64,000 bases of DNA from Pantoea coffeiphila (GCF_016909495.1 NZ_JAFBFW010000001.1:558001-622000); one strand, 5' to 3'. Shown: positions 47,966-59,350, numbered from the stretch's first letter. A program made the numbers and translations. The notes: generated by a model not told the origin, from the sequence alone.

Positions 47966-48928
47966 TCAGTAACCCATACCTTTTTTACGATCCAGCTGTG
48001 CCTGTGCGTCCGCAGGCAGGAACAGTTTGGTTTCGGTTTTGATGATTTTTGGCGGTACGGTGCCGTCTTTTTTCAGTTTTTCCAGCGCATCGAAGGCCGG
48101 ACCAGCCATGTTCGGCGTCAGCTCAACGTTAGCGTTAGCTTCCCCGGCCAGCATCGCTTTATAGATATCCGGCACGCCATCAATCGATCCGGTCAGAATG
48201 TCTTTACCCGGCTTGAGTCCGGCTTCTTTAATCGCCTGAATGGCACCGATAGCCATATCGTCGTTGTGCGCGTATACCATGCAGATATTTTTGCCGTTGT
48301 TCTCGGCCTTGATAAAGCTCTCCATCACTTCTTTACCCTTGCTGCGGGTAAAGTCACCGCTCTGCGAGCGGATCACTTTGATGTTCGGGGTATTGGCAAT
48401 CGCTTCGGCAAAGCCTTTTTTACGATCGATGGCTACGCTGGCGCCGACGGTGCCCTGTAGTTCTACAACGTTACAGGGTTTGCCAGCCTGCTCTTTCACC
48501 AGCCAGTCGCCGATCAGCTTGCCTTCATAGACGTTATCCGCCGTGACCACCGCCTGATACAGCGATTTATCCTTCACCACGATAGCGCGGTCCAGCAGGA
48601 ATACCGGGATCTTGGCATCCTTCGCTTCTTCCAGCACGGGTTCCCAGCCAGTTTGTACCACTGGCGCAATAAAGATGGCATCTACGCCCTGAGCGATAAA
48701 TGAGCGTACCGCTTTGATCTGGTTCTCTTGTTTTTGCTGACCATCAGCAATTTTCAGTGTAATTCCGCGCTTCTGCGCCTCGGTTTTTGCCACGCTGGTT
48801 TCAGCTGCACGCCAGCCCGATTCGGAGCCAACCTGAGAGAAGCCAACGGTCATTGATTCAGCCAGCACGGGAGCAGACAGGCTTGCGCTGATAAGGACAG
48901 GTAAGAGTAAACGCTTCCACATGATCAT
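47966..48928 (-). CDS. ytfQ: periplasmic galactofuranose-binding protein YtfQ
   Basis: A 320-aa periplasmic-binding protein family I member with a clear signal peptide (MIMWKRLLLPVLISASLSAP then AESM). Typical segments are FSQVGSESGWRAAE and VYAHNDDMAIGAIQAI. E. coli YtfQ binds galactofuranose and galactopyranose. The start may be ATG 48928 (closest to AGAGGA) or 48922. It is the first gene of ytfQRT-yjfF. Confidence 0.95.
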   Translation of the reverse strand: MIMWKRLLLPVLISASLSAPVLAESMTVGFSQVGSESGWRAAETSVAKTEAQKRGITLKIADGQQKQENQIKAVRSFIAQGVDAIFIAPVVQTGWEPVLEEAKDAKIPVFLLDRAIVVKDKSLYQAVVTADNVYEGKLIGDWLVKEQAGKPCNVVELQGTVGASVAIDRKKGFAEAIANTPNIKVIRSQSGDFTRSKGKEVMESFIKAENNGKNICMVYAHNDDMAIGAIQAIKEAGLKPGKDILTGSIDGVPDIYKAMLAGEANANVELTPNMAGPAFDALEKLKKDGTVPPKIIKTETKLFLPADAQAQLDRKKGMGY

Positions 48929-49380
48929 TTTTCCTCTGATGGGATTTTGCCGTATAGGGTAACTGCACCTAAATCCTGGACTATTAGTGGAAAAACATAT
49001 TCGACAACGCTCACAAAACGCTAAAAATCAATGAGATTAGGTAAATTGCGCCGCAAAAATCAGCGCCAGGAATATGGATAATTCGCCTGCAATAGATGAA
49101 AATCAGGTTAAATAAGTGTAATAAACAGAAGCGGTTGCGGACTGAGCATTTGGAAGCGATTACAGCACCGCGTGAAGTTCTGTCATTCTTCGCGATGTGA
49201 ATTGTGGATTAGGAATTATCCTGAACTGTGAAGTTTCTCACGATTCATCAGCGTTTCCCACTGATTCTTCACAAAATTAATCAGTTATCCGAAACTGATG
49301 TTTTTTAACATCAGGGAGATGGATTCCGTAAGTAGCCGTTATATACTGATTTTCTTCTACTGCTGCACGATATGGGCCTC
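48929..49380. promoter_or_regulatory. A/T-rich control region between ytfQ and cnu
   Basis: No gene is seen. A perfect 8-bp hairpin (CTGATGTT at 49305-49312, AACATCAG at 49317-49324) lies 57 bases before cnu. The junction between accessory DNA and the conserved backbone falls in this stretch, but no attachment-site repeat was recognised. Confidence 0.4.
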
Positions 49381-49596
49381 ATGAGCATTCACGACTACCT
49401 TTTAAAGTTTCGCAAAGTTAACAACCTTGAAAGTTTGGAAAAACTTTTTGATCACCTCAATTATACGCTCACTGAGGATAGTGAAATCATCTTAATGTAT
49501 CGTGCAGCCGATCATCGCCGCGCCGAGCTGGCCTCCGGTGGTCGTCTATTTGACCCGGGCTGCGTACCGAAAACGCTCTGGCACTATGTTGTATAA
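49381..49596 (+). CDS. cnu: Hha/YmoA-family nucleoid protein Cnu (YdgT)
   Basis: A 71-aa Hha-family protein, same length as E. coli Cnu, with [26 protein letters not shown] and [12 protein letters not shown]. Members bind H-NS or StpA and modulate silencing of A/T-rich horizontally gained genes. The ATG at 49381 is preferred over 49372 by homology. In E. coli it is also followed by ydgK and rsxA. Confidence 0.96.
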   Translation: MSIHDYLLKFRKVNNLESLEKLFDHLNYTLTEDSEIILMYRAADHRRAELASGGRLFDPGCVPKTLWHYVV

Positions 49597-49705
49597 AACC
49601 GCTAAAGCTGTCTTAGCCTGGTGATTCGGCAGGTATTTTTCCGTATAGTTGGCTTCTGCTAATGCGAAGTTATCGCATTTATTCTGGCTATATTGAGGAC
49701 TTCGC

Positions 49706-50149
49706 GTGGCTGTAGATTCCAAAAATCGCATCGGAGGCTGGCTGCTGGCGCCGCTGGCCTGGCTGATCATGACCTTACTGACCAGCGCCCTGGTGATGGC
49801 ACTGTATCTTAGTGCCCTGTTTGATCCTGCCATGCGCCAGCAGCTGTTCTCGCAGGACAGTGCGCTACTACTGAACTGGGGGCTGTCGCTGCTGACCTCG
49901 ACGCTGGTATGGTTTTACACTGGCTGGGTAACATGGATTTTCTGCAAACGCTCCCGCCGCCTGCCCCGACACTATATTATCTGGCTGTTAATTACCGTTG
50001 TGCTGGCGTTAAAAACCTTCGCGTTTGCACCGGTTGCGGATGGCCGCGCAGTACAGACTCTGCTTATCGCACTGCTGGCAGCGGGTATTCTCGTACCCTA
50101 CTTCAAACGTTCAAAACGGGTGAAAAATACCTTCACTGCCGATTGCTGA
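49706..50149 (+). CDS. ydgK: DUF2569 membrane protein YdgK
   Basis: A 147-aa membrane protein with four hydrophobic segments, starting at GTG with GAGGAC upstream. It matches the YdgK/DUF2569 pattern (IGGWLLAPLAWLI at the N-terminus) and sits in the conserved cnu-ydgK-rsxA order. Function unknown. Confidence 0.88.
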   Translation: MAVDSKNRIGGWLLAPLAWLIMTLLTSALVMALYLSALFDPAMRQQLFSQDSALLLNWGLSLLTSTLVWFYTGWVTWIFCKRSRRLPRHYIIWLLITVVLALKTFAFAPVADGRAVQTLLIALLAAGILVPYFKRSKRVKNTFTADC

Positions 50150-50178
50150 TGCAAAAACCGTCAAGAATTTAATCGTGA

Positions 50179-50212
50179 GTGCGCTATAACACCGTTGAAT
50201 AGCGCACAACGG
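50179..50212 (+). other. hairpin with potential pseudoknot before rsxA
   Basis: GTGCGCTAT (50179-50187) pairs perfectly with ATAGCGCAC (50199-50207). Loop bases CCGTT (50192-50196) are complementary to AACGG (50208-50212) immediately after the stem, an H-type pseudoknot geometry. It may simply end ydgK transcription. It lies 147 bases upstream of rsxA. Confidence 0.5.
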
Positions 50213-50358
50213 TTGTGGTCCGGCGGGCAATATCCGATAATAAACCCCTGCAATTTTAAGCTGCAGCGCTGACAACCCGCGTGAGCATTGCCGCCGGTTA
50301 ACAGTACTGACCTTCGGGTCGCTAAAATCTGCTCTTTCTTCTTTTTTCAGGCATAAGA

Positions 50359-50940
50359 ATGACCGACTACCTGCTCCTTTTTATTGGCACAGTGCTGGTG
50401 AATAACTTCGTTCTGGTGAAGTTTCTCGGCCTTTGTCCCTTTATGGGCGTTTCCAAAAAACTGGAAACGGCGATTGGCATGGGACTCGCCACCACCTTTG
50501 TTATCACTCTGGCTTCGATCTGCGCATGGCTGGTGAATCACCTGATCCTGCTGCCGCTCGATCTGGTCTATCTGCGTACCATGGCCTATATCCTGGTGAT
50601 TGCCGTGGTGGTTCAGTTCACCGAGATGGTGGTGCGTAAAACCAGCCCCGATTTATATCGCCTGCTGGGAATTTTCCTGCCGCTGATCACCACCAACTGT
50701 GCCGTGCTGGGCGTGCCGCTGCTGAGCGTTAACCTTAACCACACCTTCCTGCAGGCCGCGCTTTACGGCTTCAGCGCTTCGCTCGGCTTCTCGCTGGTGA
50801 TGGTGCTGTTTGCCGGTATCCGTGAACGTCTGGTGCTGGCCGATGTGCCTGCGCCGTTCAAGGGTTCTTCCATTGCACTGGTTACCGCCGGGTTAATGGC
50901 GCTGGCCTTTATGGGCTTTACCGGTCTGGTTAAATTCTGA
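50359..50940 (+). CDS. rsxA: Rsx/Rnf complex subunit RsxA
   Basis: A 193-aa inner-membrane protein with six membrane segments, near identical in pattern to E. coli RsxA ([30 protein letters not shown]). It belongs to the Rnf-type electron-transfer complex that in E. coli keeps SoxR reduced. The conserved membrane cysteines (GLCPF, TNCA) are present. It overlaps rsxB by one base. Confidence 0.97.
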   Translation: MTDYLLLFIGTVLVNNFVLVKFLGLCPFMGVSKKLETAIGMGLATTFVITLASICAWLVNHLILLPLDLVYLRTMAYILVIAVVVQFTEMVVRKTSPDLYRLLGIFLPLITTNCAVLGVPLLSVNLNHTFLQAALYGFSASLGFSLVMVLFAGIRERLVLADVPAPFKGSSIALVTAGLMALAFMGFTGLVKF

Positions 50941-51515
50941 TGACGGCGATTTGGATTGCAATTGCAGTATTAAGCGCCCTCAGTCTGGTGTTCGGGGGAC
51001 TGCTGGGCTACGCCTCACGCCGCTTTAAAGTTGAAGAAGATCCGATCGTTGAGCAGATCGATGCCCTGCTGCCGCAGAGCCAGTGCGGCCAGTGTACCTA
51101 TCCTGGCTGCCGCCCCTATGCGGAAGCCGTGGCCAACGGCGGCGAGATGATTAACAAATGCGCCCCCGGCGGAGAGCAGACGATGCTCAAGCTGGCCGCG
51201 CTGCTTAACGTTGATCCGCAGCCGCTGGGCGATGAAGCCGAACTGGAGCCGGAGCGCAAAGTTGCCTGGATCGATGAAGCTAACTGCATCGGCTGCACCA
51301 AATGCATTCAGGCCTGCCCGGTTGATGCCATCGTCGGCGCCACCCGCGCGATGCACACCGTGCTGAGCGATGTCTGTACCGGCTGCGATCTTTGCGTTGC
51401 CCCCTGCCCGACCGACTGCATTGAAATGCGTCCGGTTGCAACGACCACTGCCAACTGGAAATGGGATCTGCAAACCATCCCGGTCCGGGTTATTCCTGTA
51501 GAAAGTCATGCTTAA
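50940..51515 (+). CDS. rsxB: Rsx/Rnf complex iron-sulfur subunit RsxB
   Basis: A 191-aa protein with one N-terminal membrane anchor and cysteine motifs for several Fe-S clusters: [31 protein letters not shown] and [16 protein letters not shown]. It transfers electrons within the Rnf-type complex. It overlaps rsxC by 8 bases. Confidence 0.97.
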   Translation: MTAIWIAIAVLSALSLVFGGLLGYASRRFKVEEDPIVEQIDALLPQSQCGQCTYPGCRPYAEAVANGGEMINKCAPGGEQTMLKLAALLNVDPQPLGDEAELEPERKVAWIDEANCIGCTKCIQACPVDAIVGATRAMHTVLSDVCTGCDLCVAPCPTDCIEMRPVATTTANWKWDLQTIPVRVIPVESHA

Positions 51516-54144
51516 TCTGTTTAAGAGATTCAAAAAAGACGCAATCTGGGACTTTGACGGCGGTATTCATCCTCCGGAAATGAAGACCCAGTCTAACGGC
51601 ACGCCGCTGCGTCAGCTGCCGCTGCCTGCCCGCTTTATTCTGCCGCTGAAGCAGCATATCGGTAGCGAGGGTGAAATCAGGGTGCGCCCGGGCGATAAAG
51701 TCCTGCGCGGAGAACCGCTGACCTTCGGTAACGGCCGGATGCTGCCGATCCACGCCCCGACGTCCGGTACGGTAACTAAAATCGCCCCGCACATGACCGC
51801 GCATCCTTCGGCGCTGGCCGAAATGTGTATTTTTATCGAGCCGGACGGTGAAGATCGCTGGTGCGAGAAACAAACGGTCAGCGACTATCGCCAGCTTGAG
51901 CGCAGCGAGGTGGTGGCGCGCGTGCACAAAGCCGGCGTAGCCGGTCTGGGCGGTGCAGGATTCCCGACGGCGACCAAGCTGCGAGGCGGTCTGCGCGGGG
52001 TGAATACCCTGATTATCAACGCCGCCGAATGCGAACCCTATATCACCGCTGACGATCGACTGATGCAGGACTGTGCTGCCGAAGTGCTGGAAGGCAGCCG
52101 TATACTGGCGTGGATACTCAACGCCGAGCGCGTACTTATCGGTATTGAAGATAACAAACCGGAAGCGATTGCCGCACTGAAAACGGCGCTTGGCAACGAA
52201 CGCGATCTGCAAATTCGGGTGATCCCGACCAAATATCCCTCCGGCGGTGCCAAACAGCTGACCCGTATTCTGACCGGCAAGGAAGTCCCGCACGGCGGAC
52301 GCTCCACCGATATTGGCGTGCTGATGCAAAACGTCGGTACCGCTTTTGCGGTTAAGCGTGCGGTGATCGACGGTGAGCCACTGACCGAACGTGTTGTAAC
52401 GCTGACCGGTGAAGCCGTAAAGCGCCCAGGCAACGTCTGGGGCCGCATTGGTACGCCAATCAGTCATTTACTCCAGCAGGCGGATTTTGAACCTGGCAAC
52501 GAACAGATGGTGGTGATGGGCGGCCCGCTGATGGGCTTTACGCTGCCGTCGCTGGACGTCCCGGTGGTGAAAATCACCAACTGCATCCTGGCCCCTTCCG
52601 CCAGTGAGATGGGCGTCAGCGAGCCGGAAAAAGGCTGCATCCGCTGTAGCGCCTGCGCCGACGCCTGCCCGGCCGGTCTGCTGCCTCAGCAGCTTTACTG
52701 GTACAGCCGCGGCGGCGATCACGATAAAGCCCGTGCACATAATATTGCCGACTGCATCGAATGCGGTGCCTGTGCCTACGTCTGCCCGAGCAATATTCCG
52801 CTGGTGCAGTATTACCGCCAGGAGAAAGCTGAAATCCAGGCTATCGATCTGGAATCGGAGCGCAATGCGCAGGCCAAAGCCCGCTTTGAAGCCCGACAGC
52901 TGCGCCTTGAACGTGAGAAGCAGGCGCGTGAAGCGAAGCATCAGCAGGCGAAACGCACCGTTGCGGCGACGGATGCCGATGCGCTGAATGCGGCACGCGA
53001 ACGCGTGAAGGCGAAACAGCAGCAGGACCAGGCAGCGGATGTCGCTGCTATAGAAACGAATACGCGCCCGGCTGACGATGCCGCACGCGCTGCGCTGCGT
53101 GAAGCGCGTCTGGCTGAAGCGAAAGCACGCCAGGCCGAGAAGCAGGCTGAAACCGAACCGGCGACCCGCCAGGTGGAAGATCCGCGTAAGGCTGCCGTTG
53201 CTGCGGCGATTGCCCGTGCTAAATCTAAGCAGGCTGCGCAGGCGGGTGAATCTGTTGCAGAAGCCTCAGAGGCTAAATCTGAAGCTGCCGCTGAACCGGC
53301 TGCCGCTGAAGATCCGCGTAAAGCCGCTGTTGCCGCAGCCATTGCCCGCGCTAAAGCGAAGAAAGCCGCGCAGGCGGGTGGTACGGCTGAAGAAGCTCCA
53401 GCTGTGGAGCCTGAAGCAACAGCAGAGCCCGTTACCGAAGTCGTTGCTGAACCGGCTGCCGCTGAAGATCCACGCAAAGCCGCTATCGCCGCTGCTATTG
53501 CCCGCGCTAAGGCGAAGAAAGCGGCGCAGGCAGGTGATGCAGCTGAAGAAACTCCAGCCGTAGAGCCTGAAGCAGCAGCGGAACCCGCTACCCAAGTCGT
53601 TGCTGAACCGGCAGCCGCTGAAGATCCACGCAAAGCTGCGGTTGCGGCAGCGATTGCCCGCGCTAAAGCGAAGAAAGCCGCGCAGGCGGGTGATGCTGCT
53701 GAAGAAGCTACAGCCGTGGAGCCTGAAGCAGCAGTGGAATCCGTTACCGAAGTCGTTGCTGAACCGGCAGCCGCTGAAGATCCACGCAAAGCTGCTATCG
53801 CCGCTGCCATTGCCCGCGCTAAGGCGAAGAAAGCGGCGCAGGCAGGTGATGCTGCTGAAGAAGCCCCTGCTGTGAAGCCTGAAGCAGCAGTGGAACCCGT
53901 TACCGAAGTCGTTGCTGAACCGGCAGCCGCTGAAGATCCACGCAAAGCCGCTATCGCCGCTGCTATTGCCCGCGCTAAAGCGAAGAAAGCGGCGCAGGCG
54001 GGTGGCATTGATGCACAGCCGCCTGCGGTAGAAATTGAACAGGAAGCGGTCGCTTCTGATGATGCACGTAAAGCAGCGGTGGCTGCGGCAATTGCGCGGG
54101 TCAAAGCGCGCAAAGCTCAGCAGCCTTCGACGCAAGAGGATTAA
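51508..54144 (+). CDS. rsxC: Rsx/Rnf complex subunit RsxC with long Ala/Lys repeat tail
   Basis: An 878-aa membrane-associated subunit that binds NADH and FMN and two 4Fe-4S clusters ([16 protein letters not shown] and [16 protein letters not shown]). The conserved core is residues 1-450. The C-terminal 320 residues are a low-complexity Ala/Lys/Glu region made of repeats headed by EDPRKAA. E. coli RsxC is 740 aa, so the tail is expanded here. It ends directly before rsxD. Confidence 0.96.
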   Translation: MLNLFKRFKKDAIWDFDGGIHPPEMKTQSNGTPLRQLPLPARFILPLKQHIGSEGEIRVRPGDKVLRGEPLTFGNGRMLPIHAPTSGTVTKIAPHMTAHPSALAEMCIFIEPDGEDRWCEKQTVSDYRQLERSEVVARVHKAGVAGLGGAGFPTATKLRGGLRGVNTLIINAAECEPYITADDRLMQDCAAEVLEGSRILAWILNAERVLIGIEDNKPEAIAALKTALGNERDLQIRVIPTKYPSGGAKQLTRILTGKEVPHGGRSTDIGVLMQNVGTAFAVKRAVIDGEPLTERVVTLTGEAVKRPGNVWGRIGTPISHLLQQADFEPGNEQMVVMGGPLMGFTLPSLDVPVVKITNCILAPSASEMGVSEPEKGCIRCSACADACPAGLLPQQLYWYSRGGDHDKARAHNIADCIECGACAYVCPSNIPLVQYYRQEKAEIQAIDLESERNAQAKARFEARQLRLEREKQAREAKHQQAKRTVAATDADALNAARERVKAKQQQDQAADVAAIETNTRPADDAARAALREARLAEAKARQAEKQAETEPATRQVEDPRKAAVAAAIARAKSKQAAQAGESVAEASEAKSEAAAEPAAAEDPRKAAVAAAIARAKAKKAAQAGGTAEEAPAVEPEATAEPVTEVVAEPAAAEDPRKAAIAAAIARAKAKKAAQAGDAAEETPAVEPEAAAEPATQVVAEPAAAEDPRKAAVAAAIARAKAKKAAQAGDAAEEATAVEPEAAVESVTEVVAEPAAAEDPRKAAIAAAIARAKAKKAAQAGDAAEEAPAVKPEAAVEPVTEVVAEPAAAEDPRKAAIAAAIARAKAKKAAQAGGIDAQPPAVEIEQEAVASDDARKAAVAAAIARVKARKAQQPSTQED
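53176..54139 (+). repeat. 156-bp tandem repeat inside rsxC
   Basis: EDPRKAA codons begin at 53176, 53308, 53464, 53620, 53776 and 53932, and a seventh diverged copy (DDARKAA) starts at 54058. From 53308 to 53932 the period is exactly 156 bases (52 codons). The near-identical DNA of units 2-5 suggests recent amplification. Confidence 0.9.
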
Positions 54145-55206
54145 ATGGCATTTCGTATTGCAAGTTCGCCCTATACCCATAACCGCCGCAGCACCAGTAC
54201 CATTATGCTGCTGGTGTTGCTTGCCGCTATTCCCGGCATGGCCGCGCAGTGGTACTTCTTCGGCTGGGGAAATATTATCCAGGTGTTAATCGCCGCCGCC
54301 GCCGGTGTTGGCGCGGAAGCCGCGATCCTGCGCCTGCGCAAGCTGCCGCTGGCACCAACGCTCAAGGACAATTCTGCCCTGCTGACCGCCCTGCTGCTGG
54401 GGATCAGTATCCCGCCGCTGGCACCGTGGTGGATTGTGGTGATCGGGACTCTTTTTGCAGTGGTGATCTCCAAGCAGCTGTATGGCGGCCTGGGGCAGAA
54501 CCCGTTCAACCCGGCGATGGTCGGCTATGTTGTATTGCTGATCTCCTTCCCGGTACAGATGACCAGCTGGCTGCCGCCGGATTCGTTACAGGGCATCACC
54601 CCGACCTTCAGCGACACGCTGAGCATGATTTTCCATTTCCACACTGTGGATGGTCATAACATGCAGCAGTTGCAGATCGGCATTGACGGCATCAGCCAGG
54701 CAACGCCGCTGGATACCTTCAAGACCGGTCTGCGCGCCGGGCATTCCGCCGAGCAGCTGCTGGCGCAGCCGATTTACAGCGGCGTGTTAGCCGGGCTTGG
54801 CTGGCAGTGGATTAACATTGGCTACCTGGCCGGCGGTATTTTCCTGCTGTGGACCAACAGCATTCGCTGGCATATTCCTGTGAGCTTTATCGGCTCGCTG
54901 GCGCTGTTCGCCACTATCGGCTGGCTGGCCTCGCCGGAAACCCTGGCGTCACCGATGATCCACGTGTTCTCCGGAGCTACCATGCTCGGTGCCTTCTTTA
55001 TTGCTACCGATCCCGTCACCGCCTCCACCACCAATAAAGGACGGCTGGTTTACGGTGTGATGATTGGCCTGCTGGTCTGGCTGATCCGCAGTTTCGGCGG
55101 CTATCCGGACGGTGTTGCTTTCGCAGTACTGCTGGCGAATATCTGCGTTCCGCTGATTGACTACTACACGCAGCCGCGCGTTTACGGCCACCGTAAGGAT
55201 AAATGA
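54145..55206 (+). CDS. rsxD: Rsx/Rnf complex subunit RsxD
   Basis: A 353-aa inner-membrane protein with about eight to ten membrane segments. The [11 protein letters not shown] segment holds the Thr that carries covalent FMN in RnfD. Its ATG directly follows the rsxC stop, and its stop overlaps the rsxG start. Confidence 0.97.
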   Translation: MAFRIASSPYTHNRRSTSTIMLLVLLAAIPGMAAQWYFFGWGNIIQVLIAAAAGVGAEAAILRLRKLPLAPTLKDNSALLTALLLGISIPPLAPWWIVVIGTLFAVVISKQLYGGLGQNPFNPAMVGYVVLLISFPVQMTSWLPPDSLQGITPTFSDTLSMIFHFHTVDGHNMQQLQIGIDGISQATPLDTFKTGLRAGHSAEQLLAQPIYSGVLAGLGWQWINIGYLAGGIFLLWTNSIRWHIPVSFIGSLALFATIGWLASPETLASPMIHVFSGATMLGAFFIATDPVTASTTNKGRLVYGVMIGLLVWLIRSFGGYPDGVAFAVLLANICVPLIDYYTQPRVYGHRKDK

Positions 55207-55838
55207 TGCTGGATGCCATTCGTAAAAACGGCGTGACGCTGGCGGTGTTTGCCGCCATCACCACCGGTATGACCGCAGTGATTAATACGGTGACCAAACC
55301 CACCATCGAGCATCAAACGGCGCTACAGCAGAAGGTCCTGCTGGACCAGGTAGTGCCCCCGGAGCTGTACAATAACTCGATACAAAAAGAGTGCTATATC
55401 GTCAGCAATCCGGCACTGGGCAACGGCGCACCGCACCACCTCTATCTGGCCCGTAAGGATGATAAACCGGTGGCCGTGGCAATTGAGACTACCGCGCCGG
55501 ACGGCTATTCGGGCGCAATTCAGATGGTAGTCGGTGCTGATTTCAGCGGAACGGTCTACGGCACCCGTGTTGTTGAGCATCATGAAACACCGGGGCTGGG
55601 TGATAAGATCGAGCTGCGTATTTCCGACTGGATTAACAGTTTTAACGGCAAAAAGGTCACCGGTGCCGATGATACGCATTTTGCGGTGAAAAAAGACGGC
55701 GGTGACTTCGACCAGTTTACCGGTGCGACCATCACCCCGCGTGCGGTGGTGAATGCAGTGAAGCGCACGACGTTGTATATTGAAACCTTATCCGGGCAGA
55801 TTTCCTCGCTGCCAACCTGTGGAGATGCCAATGAGTGA
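55206..55838 (+). CDS. rsxG: Rsx/Rnf complex subunit RsxG
   Basis: A 210-aa protein with one N-terminal membrane segment and a periplasmic FMN-binding domain. [14 protein letters not shown] holds the Thr for covalent FMN attachment. The ATG at 55206 matches the E. coli N-terminus; the ATG at 55203 just before it is also possible. The 3' end overlaps rsxE by 8 bases. Confidence 0.96.
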   Translation: MLDAIRKNGVTLAVFAAITTGMTAVINTVTKPTIEHQTALQQKVLLDQVVPPELYNNSIQKECYIVSNPALGNGAPHHLYLARKDDKPVAVAIETTAPDGYSGAIQMVVGADFSGTVYGTRVVEHHETPGLGDKIELRISDWINSFNGKKVTGADDTHFAVKKDGGDFDQFTGATITPRAVVNAVKRTTLYIETLSGQISSLPTCGDANE

Positions 55839-56532
55839 AGCTAAAACCCTGCTGATCGGCGGGCTGTGGAAGAACAACTCGGCGCTGGTTCAGCTGCTGG
55901 GACTTTGCCCGCTGCTGGCCGTGACCTCAACCGCCACCAACGCCCTCGGGCTGGGTCTGGCGACCACGCTGGTACTGACTCTGACCAACAGCGGCATATC
56001 GATGTCTCGCCGCTGGGTGCCGTCGGAAATTCGTATTCCGATTTACGTGATGATTATCGCTGCCGTGGTGAGCTGCGTGCAGATGCTGATTAACGCCTAT
56101 GCCTATGGACTGTATCAGTCGTTAGGGATTTTTATCCCGCTGATCGTCACCAACTGTATCGTCGTGGGCCGCGCGGAAGCCGTAGCATCGAAAAGCAGCA
56201 TTCCGCTTTCCGCACTGGACGGGGCAGCGATTGGTCTGGGGGCCACCAGCGTGATGGTGGTGCTGGGTTCGATTCGCGAAATCATCGGCAACGGCACCAT
56301 CTTCAACGGTGCCGATCAGCTGCTGGGTCCGTGGGCTAAAGTGATGCGTATCGAGGTGATTCATTTTGATTCGCCGATGCTGCTGGCGATGCTGCCACCG
56401 GGTGCGTTTATTGGCCTTGGTATGCTGCTTGCCGCGAAATATCTGATCGATAATAAAATGAAACAGCGCGCCGCCCTGAAAGCCGAAAAAGAAGCGCAGG
56501 CGGTGCCGCCGGATGGAAAAATGGCTCAGTGA
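55831..56532 (+). CDS. rsxE: Rsx/Rnf complex subunit RsxE
   Basis: A 233-aa membrane protein with six segments, paralogous to RsxA ([18 protein letters not shown] and [16 protein letters not shown]). The ATG at 55831 follows GGAGATG. It overlaps nth by four bases (GTGA), so nth is part of the operon. Confidence 0.96.
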   Translation: MSEAKTLLIGGLWKNNSALVQLLGLCPLLAVTSTATNALGLGLATTLVLTLTNSGISMSRRWVPSEIRIPIYVMIIAAVVSCVQMLINAYAYGLYQSLGIFIPLIVTNCIVVGRAEAVASKSSIPLSALDGAAIGLGATSVMVVLGSIREIIGNGTIFNGADQLLGPWAKVMRIEVIHFDSPMLLAMLPPGAFIGLGMLLAAKYLIDNKMKQRAALKAEKEAQAVPPDGKMAQ

Positions 56533-57164
56533 ACAAAGATAAACGTCAGCAGATTCTGACCCGCCTGCGGGATAATAACCCGCATCCTACCACCGAGCTG
56601 ATGTTCAACTCCCCTTTTGAACTGCTGATCGCCGTGCTGCTGTCAGCGCAGGCGACCGATGTCAGTGTGAATAAGGCGACCGCGAAGCTCTATCCGGTAG
56701 CCAACACACCGGCAGCGATACTGGCGCTGGGTGTGGAGGGTGTGAAGGAATACATCAAGACTATCGGTCTGTTTAACAGCAAGGCTGAGAACGTGATTAA
56801 AACCTGCCGAATTTTGCTTGAGCAGCACGGTGGTGAAGTGCCGGAAAGCCGCGAGGCGCTGGAGGCACTGCCCGGCGTAGGTCGTAAAACCGCGAATGTG
56901 GTTTTAAATACGGCCTTTGGCTGGCCGACTATTGCGGTAGATACCCATATCTTCCGCGTCTGCAACCGGACCCGCTTTGCTCCCGGTAAAAATGTTGAAC
57001 AGGTCGAAGAAAAGCTGCTGAAGGTGGTACCGAAGGAGTTCAAGGTTGACTGCCATCACTGGCTGATACTGCACGGCCGCTATACCTGCGTAGCGCGCAA
57101 ACCGCGCTGCGGCTCCTGCCTGATTGAAGATCTCTGCGAGTTTCCGGAAAAGGTAGAAATTTAA
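56529..57164 (+). CDS. nth: endonuclease III
   Basis: A 211-aa DNA glycosylase/AP lyase removing oxidised pyrimidines. The helix-hairpin-helix [13 protein letters not shown] contains the catalytic Lys, the catalytic Asp is in AVDTHIFRV, and the C-terminal 4Fe-4S cluster has [17 protein letters not shown]. The GTG start overlaps the rsxE stop. Confidence 0.97.
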   Translation: MNKDKRQQILTRLRDNNPHPTTELMFNSPFELLIAVLLSAQATDVSVNKATAKLYPVANTPAAILALGVEGVKEYIKTIGLFNSKAENVIKTCRILLEQHGGEVPESREALEALPGVGRKTANVVLNTAFGWPTIAVDTHIFRVCNRTRFAPGKNVEQVEEKLLKVVPKEFKVDCHHWLILHGRYTCVARKPRCGSCLIEDLCEFPEKVEI

Positions 57165-57340
57165 CCTTCTTGCCGCGCCCTTTACTGCACCGTGCGACTC
57201 AGTATGAACGCACGGTACAGAATATCCCCCCTGCCGTTTCAGCTCCAAATGCCTTCTTCCTCACGCGAAAACCACTATCATTCCTTCATCCTGTATCGTT
57301 TGCGATACAAGAGCGCATATTCGCCTTTCCAATTCACTAT

Positions 57341-57390
57341 CTGCGGCATATCCCCTGCAAATCACGGGGATACCGCAGGAAAGTTTTTTT
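57341..57390 (+). terminator. terminator of the rsx-nth operon
   Basis: CTGCGGCATATCCCC pairs with GGGGATACCGCAG (small bulge) and is followed after five bases by a seven-T run. It lies 177 bases after nth. A smaller perfect hairpin TGTATCG-TTTG-CGATACA lies just upstream at 57292-57309. Confidence 0.7.
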
Positions 57391-57846
57391 ATTTCGACAA
57401 TTATCGGCATTTTTTTGACTTTAATCACAAAAAAGCACTGTAATAACCAATCACACCAACACCACAACCTAAATAACTGTTTTAAAACCATTTAATCCCG
57501 AACAGACAACCCTATATGTCAATTTCACAGCCGTTTGCGGCAGATGATATCACCAAGCCTCTCTTCAGCAGAGCTCTCTCCTTATTGGCTAAAGTCTGCG
57601 CCACACTAAAAATTAAAAACGTTTTAGTGTAAAATACCCAGCACTTAATGCTGCTTTATAGCCGTATTCGCCAGGTCACCGCCAAATAAATAGCGAAATT
57701 TAGCATTCAAAAAATGCTTGCCCTCAGAGGAACGATCGGCGAAATTGTTGGCCGCTTTTCCTGTTCTATAACTATAAGGCGAACGTACGTCCCGCGTTTC
57801 GTCAGCTTAATTCCTGCCACAAAACAGGTCTTATTTAGAGGTACAC
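57391..57846 (+). promoter_or_regulatory. dtpA control region with inverted repeat
   Basis: No gene is seen. ACACTAAAA (57603-57611) and TTTTAGTGT (57622-57630) form a perfect 9-bp inverted repeat with a 10-base centre. A TAAAAT -10-like box (57630-57635) overlaps its right arm, so a bound protein could act on that promoter. The E. coli gene is known to respond to OmpR, but no OmpR site was recognised. Confidence 0.4.
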
Positions 57847-59340
57847 GTGTCTACTGCAAACAAACATCCCGAGGCGGCAAGCCTCAACGCTTTTAAACAG
57901 CCAAAAGCGTTTTATCTGATTTTCTCCGTTGAGCTGTGGGAGCGTTTTGGTTTTTACGGCCTGCAGGCCATTATGGCCGGTTATCTGGTCAATACGCTGG
58001 GCATGTCCGAAGCGCAGTCCGTAACGCTGTTTGCTTCCTTCAGTGCGCTGGTTTACGGCATGGTAGCCATCGGCGGCTGGCTGGGCGATAAGGTGCTGGG
58101 CACCAAACGCGTTATCGTGCTGGGCACCATTGTTCTCGCGGCCGGTTACGGACTGATCGCCTGGTCCGGCCATAATGTGTCGATGGTCTACCTCGGTATG
58201 GCGACCATCGCCGTGGGTAACGGCTTGTTTAAAGCCAACCCGTCTTCGCTGCTGTCGACCTGCTATGCGAAAGACGATCCGCGTCTTGATGGCGCTTTCA
58301 CCATGTACTACATGTCGATCAACATTGGCTCGTTCTTTTCGATGCTCGCTACCCCGGTTCTGGCGGCGAAATTCGGCTGGAGCGTGGCTTTCGCTCTCTC
58401 CTTTGTCGGGATGCTGATCACCCTGGTGAACTTCCTGCTGTTCCGTAAGACGGTCAAAGACTACGGTTCAAAGCCTGACTTCGCTCCAATGCAAATGGGC
58501 AAACTGCTGGCAACGCTGGCAGGGGTTGTGGTGCTAATCGCTCTGGCGTACTGGCTGCTGCATAACCAGGGTATTGCCCGTCTGGTGCTGGCGATAATTG
58601 CTATCGGCATCTTACTTGTCTTTGCCAAAGAAGCGCTGGCGCTGAAGGGCGTTGCCCGCCGCAAAATGATCCTCGCCTTCGTGCTGATGCTGGAAGCGAT
58701 TGTGTTCTTTGTGCTGTATATGCAGATGCCAACCTCGCTGAACTTCTTCGCTATCCGTAACGTGGAACACAGCATTCTGGGGATTGCCTTTGAGCCTCAG
58801 CAATATCAGGCGCTGAATCCACTGTGGATTATGGTGTTCAGCCCGCTGCTGGCCGCGATCTACAACAAAATGGGCGACCGCCTGCCGATGCCGCATAAGT
58901 TCGCGCTGGGTATGGTGCTGTGCTCTGCCGCCTTCCTCGTGCTGCCGCTGGGCGTTTCCTTCGCGAATGCACAGGGCATTGTGCCGGTCACCTGGTTGAT
59001 TCTCAGCTATGCGCTGCAAAGCGTGGGCGAGCTGATGATCTCCGGCCTCGGTCTGGCGATGGTGGCGCAGCTGGTACCACAGCGCCTGATGGGCTTCATT
59101 ATGGGTTCATGGTTCCTGACCACCGCCGGTGCGGCAATGATTGCCGGTAACGTTGCCAGCATGATGGCCATCCCATCTGACATTACCAATCCTCTGGAAT
59201 CACTGCATATCTACGGTGACGTCTTTATGAAGATTGGTGTTGTCACCGGGATTATTGCCGTGCTGATGCTGCTGACGGCATCGCGCCTGAACCGCATGAC
59301 GCAGGAAGAAAAGCCTGCTGCTGATAACGTCACGGCCTGA
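57847..59340 (+). CDS. dtpA: di/tripeptide permease A
   Basis: A 497-aa proton-dependent oligopeptide transporter with 14 membrane segments. The [15 protein letters not shown] motif holds the ExxER signature, and [13 protein letters not shown] and [16 protein letters not shown] are conserved. It starts at GTG preceded by AGAGGT, giving the E. coli N-terminus (MSTANKHPE). It follows nth as in E. coli. Confidence 0.96.
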   Translation: MSTANKHPEAASLNAFKQPKAFYLIFSVELWERFGFYGLQAIMAGYLVNTLGMSEAQSVTLFASFSALVYGMVAIGGWLGDKVLGTKRVIVLGTIVLAAGYGLIAWSGHNVSMVYLGMATIAVGNGLFKANPSSLLSTCYAKDDPRLDGAFTMYYMSINIGSFFSMLATPVLAAKFGWSVAFALSFVGMLITLVNFLLFRKTVKDYGSKPDFAPMQMGKLLATLAGVVVLIALAYWLLHNQGIARLVLAIIAIGILLVFAKEALALKGVARRKMILAFVLMLEAIVFFVLYMQMPTSLNFFAIRNVEHSILGIAFEPQQYQALNPLWIMVFSPLLAAIYNKMGDRLPMPHKFALGMVLCSAAFLVLPLGVSFANAQGIVPVTWLILSYALQSVGELMISGLGLAMVAQLVPQRLMGFIMGSWFLTTAGAAMIAGNVASMMAIPSDITNPLESLHIYGDVFMKIGVVTGIIAVLMLLTASRLNRMTQEEKPAADNVTA

Positions 59341-59350
59341 TAGCCTGACC

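Noticed and set aside
51490-52467. 325-aa frame antisense to rsxC core
   Set aside because: The sense strand encodes a conserved Rnf subunit; the antisense frame is a by-product of G/C-rich codon use.
52941-54113. 390-aa and other Ala- or Phe/Ser-rich frames antisense to rsxC
   Set aside because: They mirror the repetitive coding DNA of rsxC; their composition follows from the repeat and they have no start context.
53176-54139. Regular repeats resembling an array
   Set aside because: The period is 156 bases with no unique spacers and lies in frame inside rsxC, so it is a coding repeat and not CRISPR.
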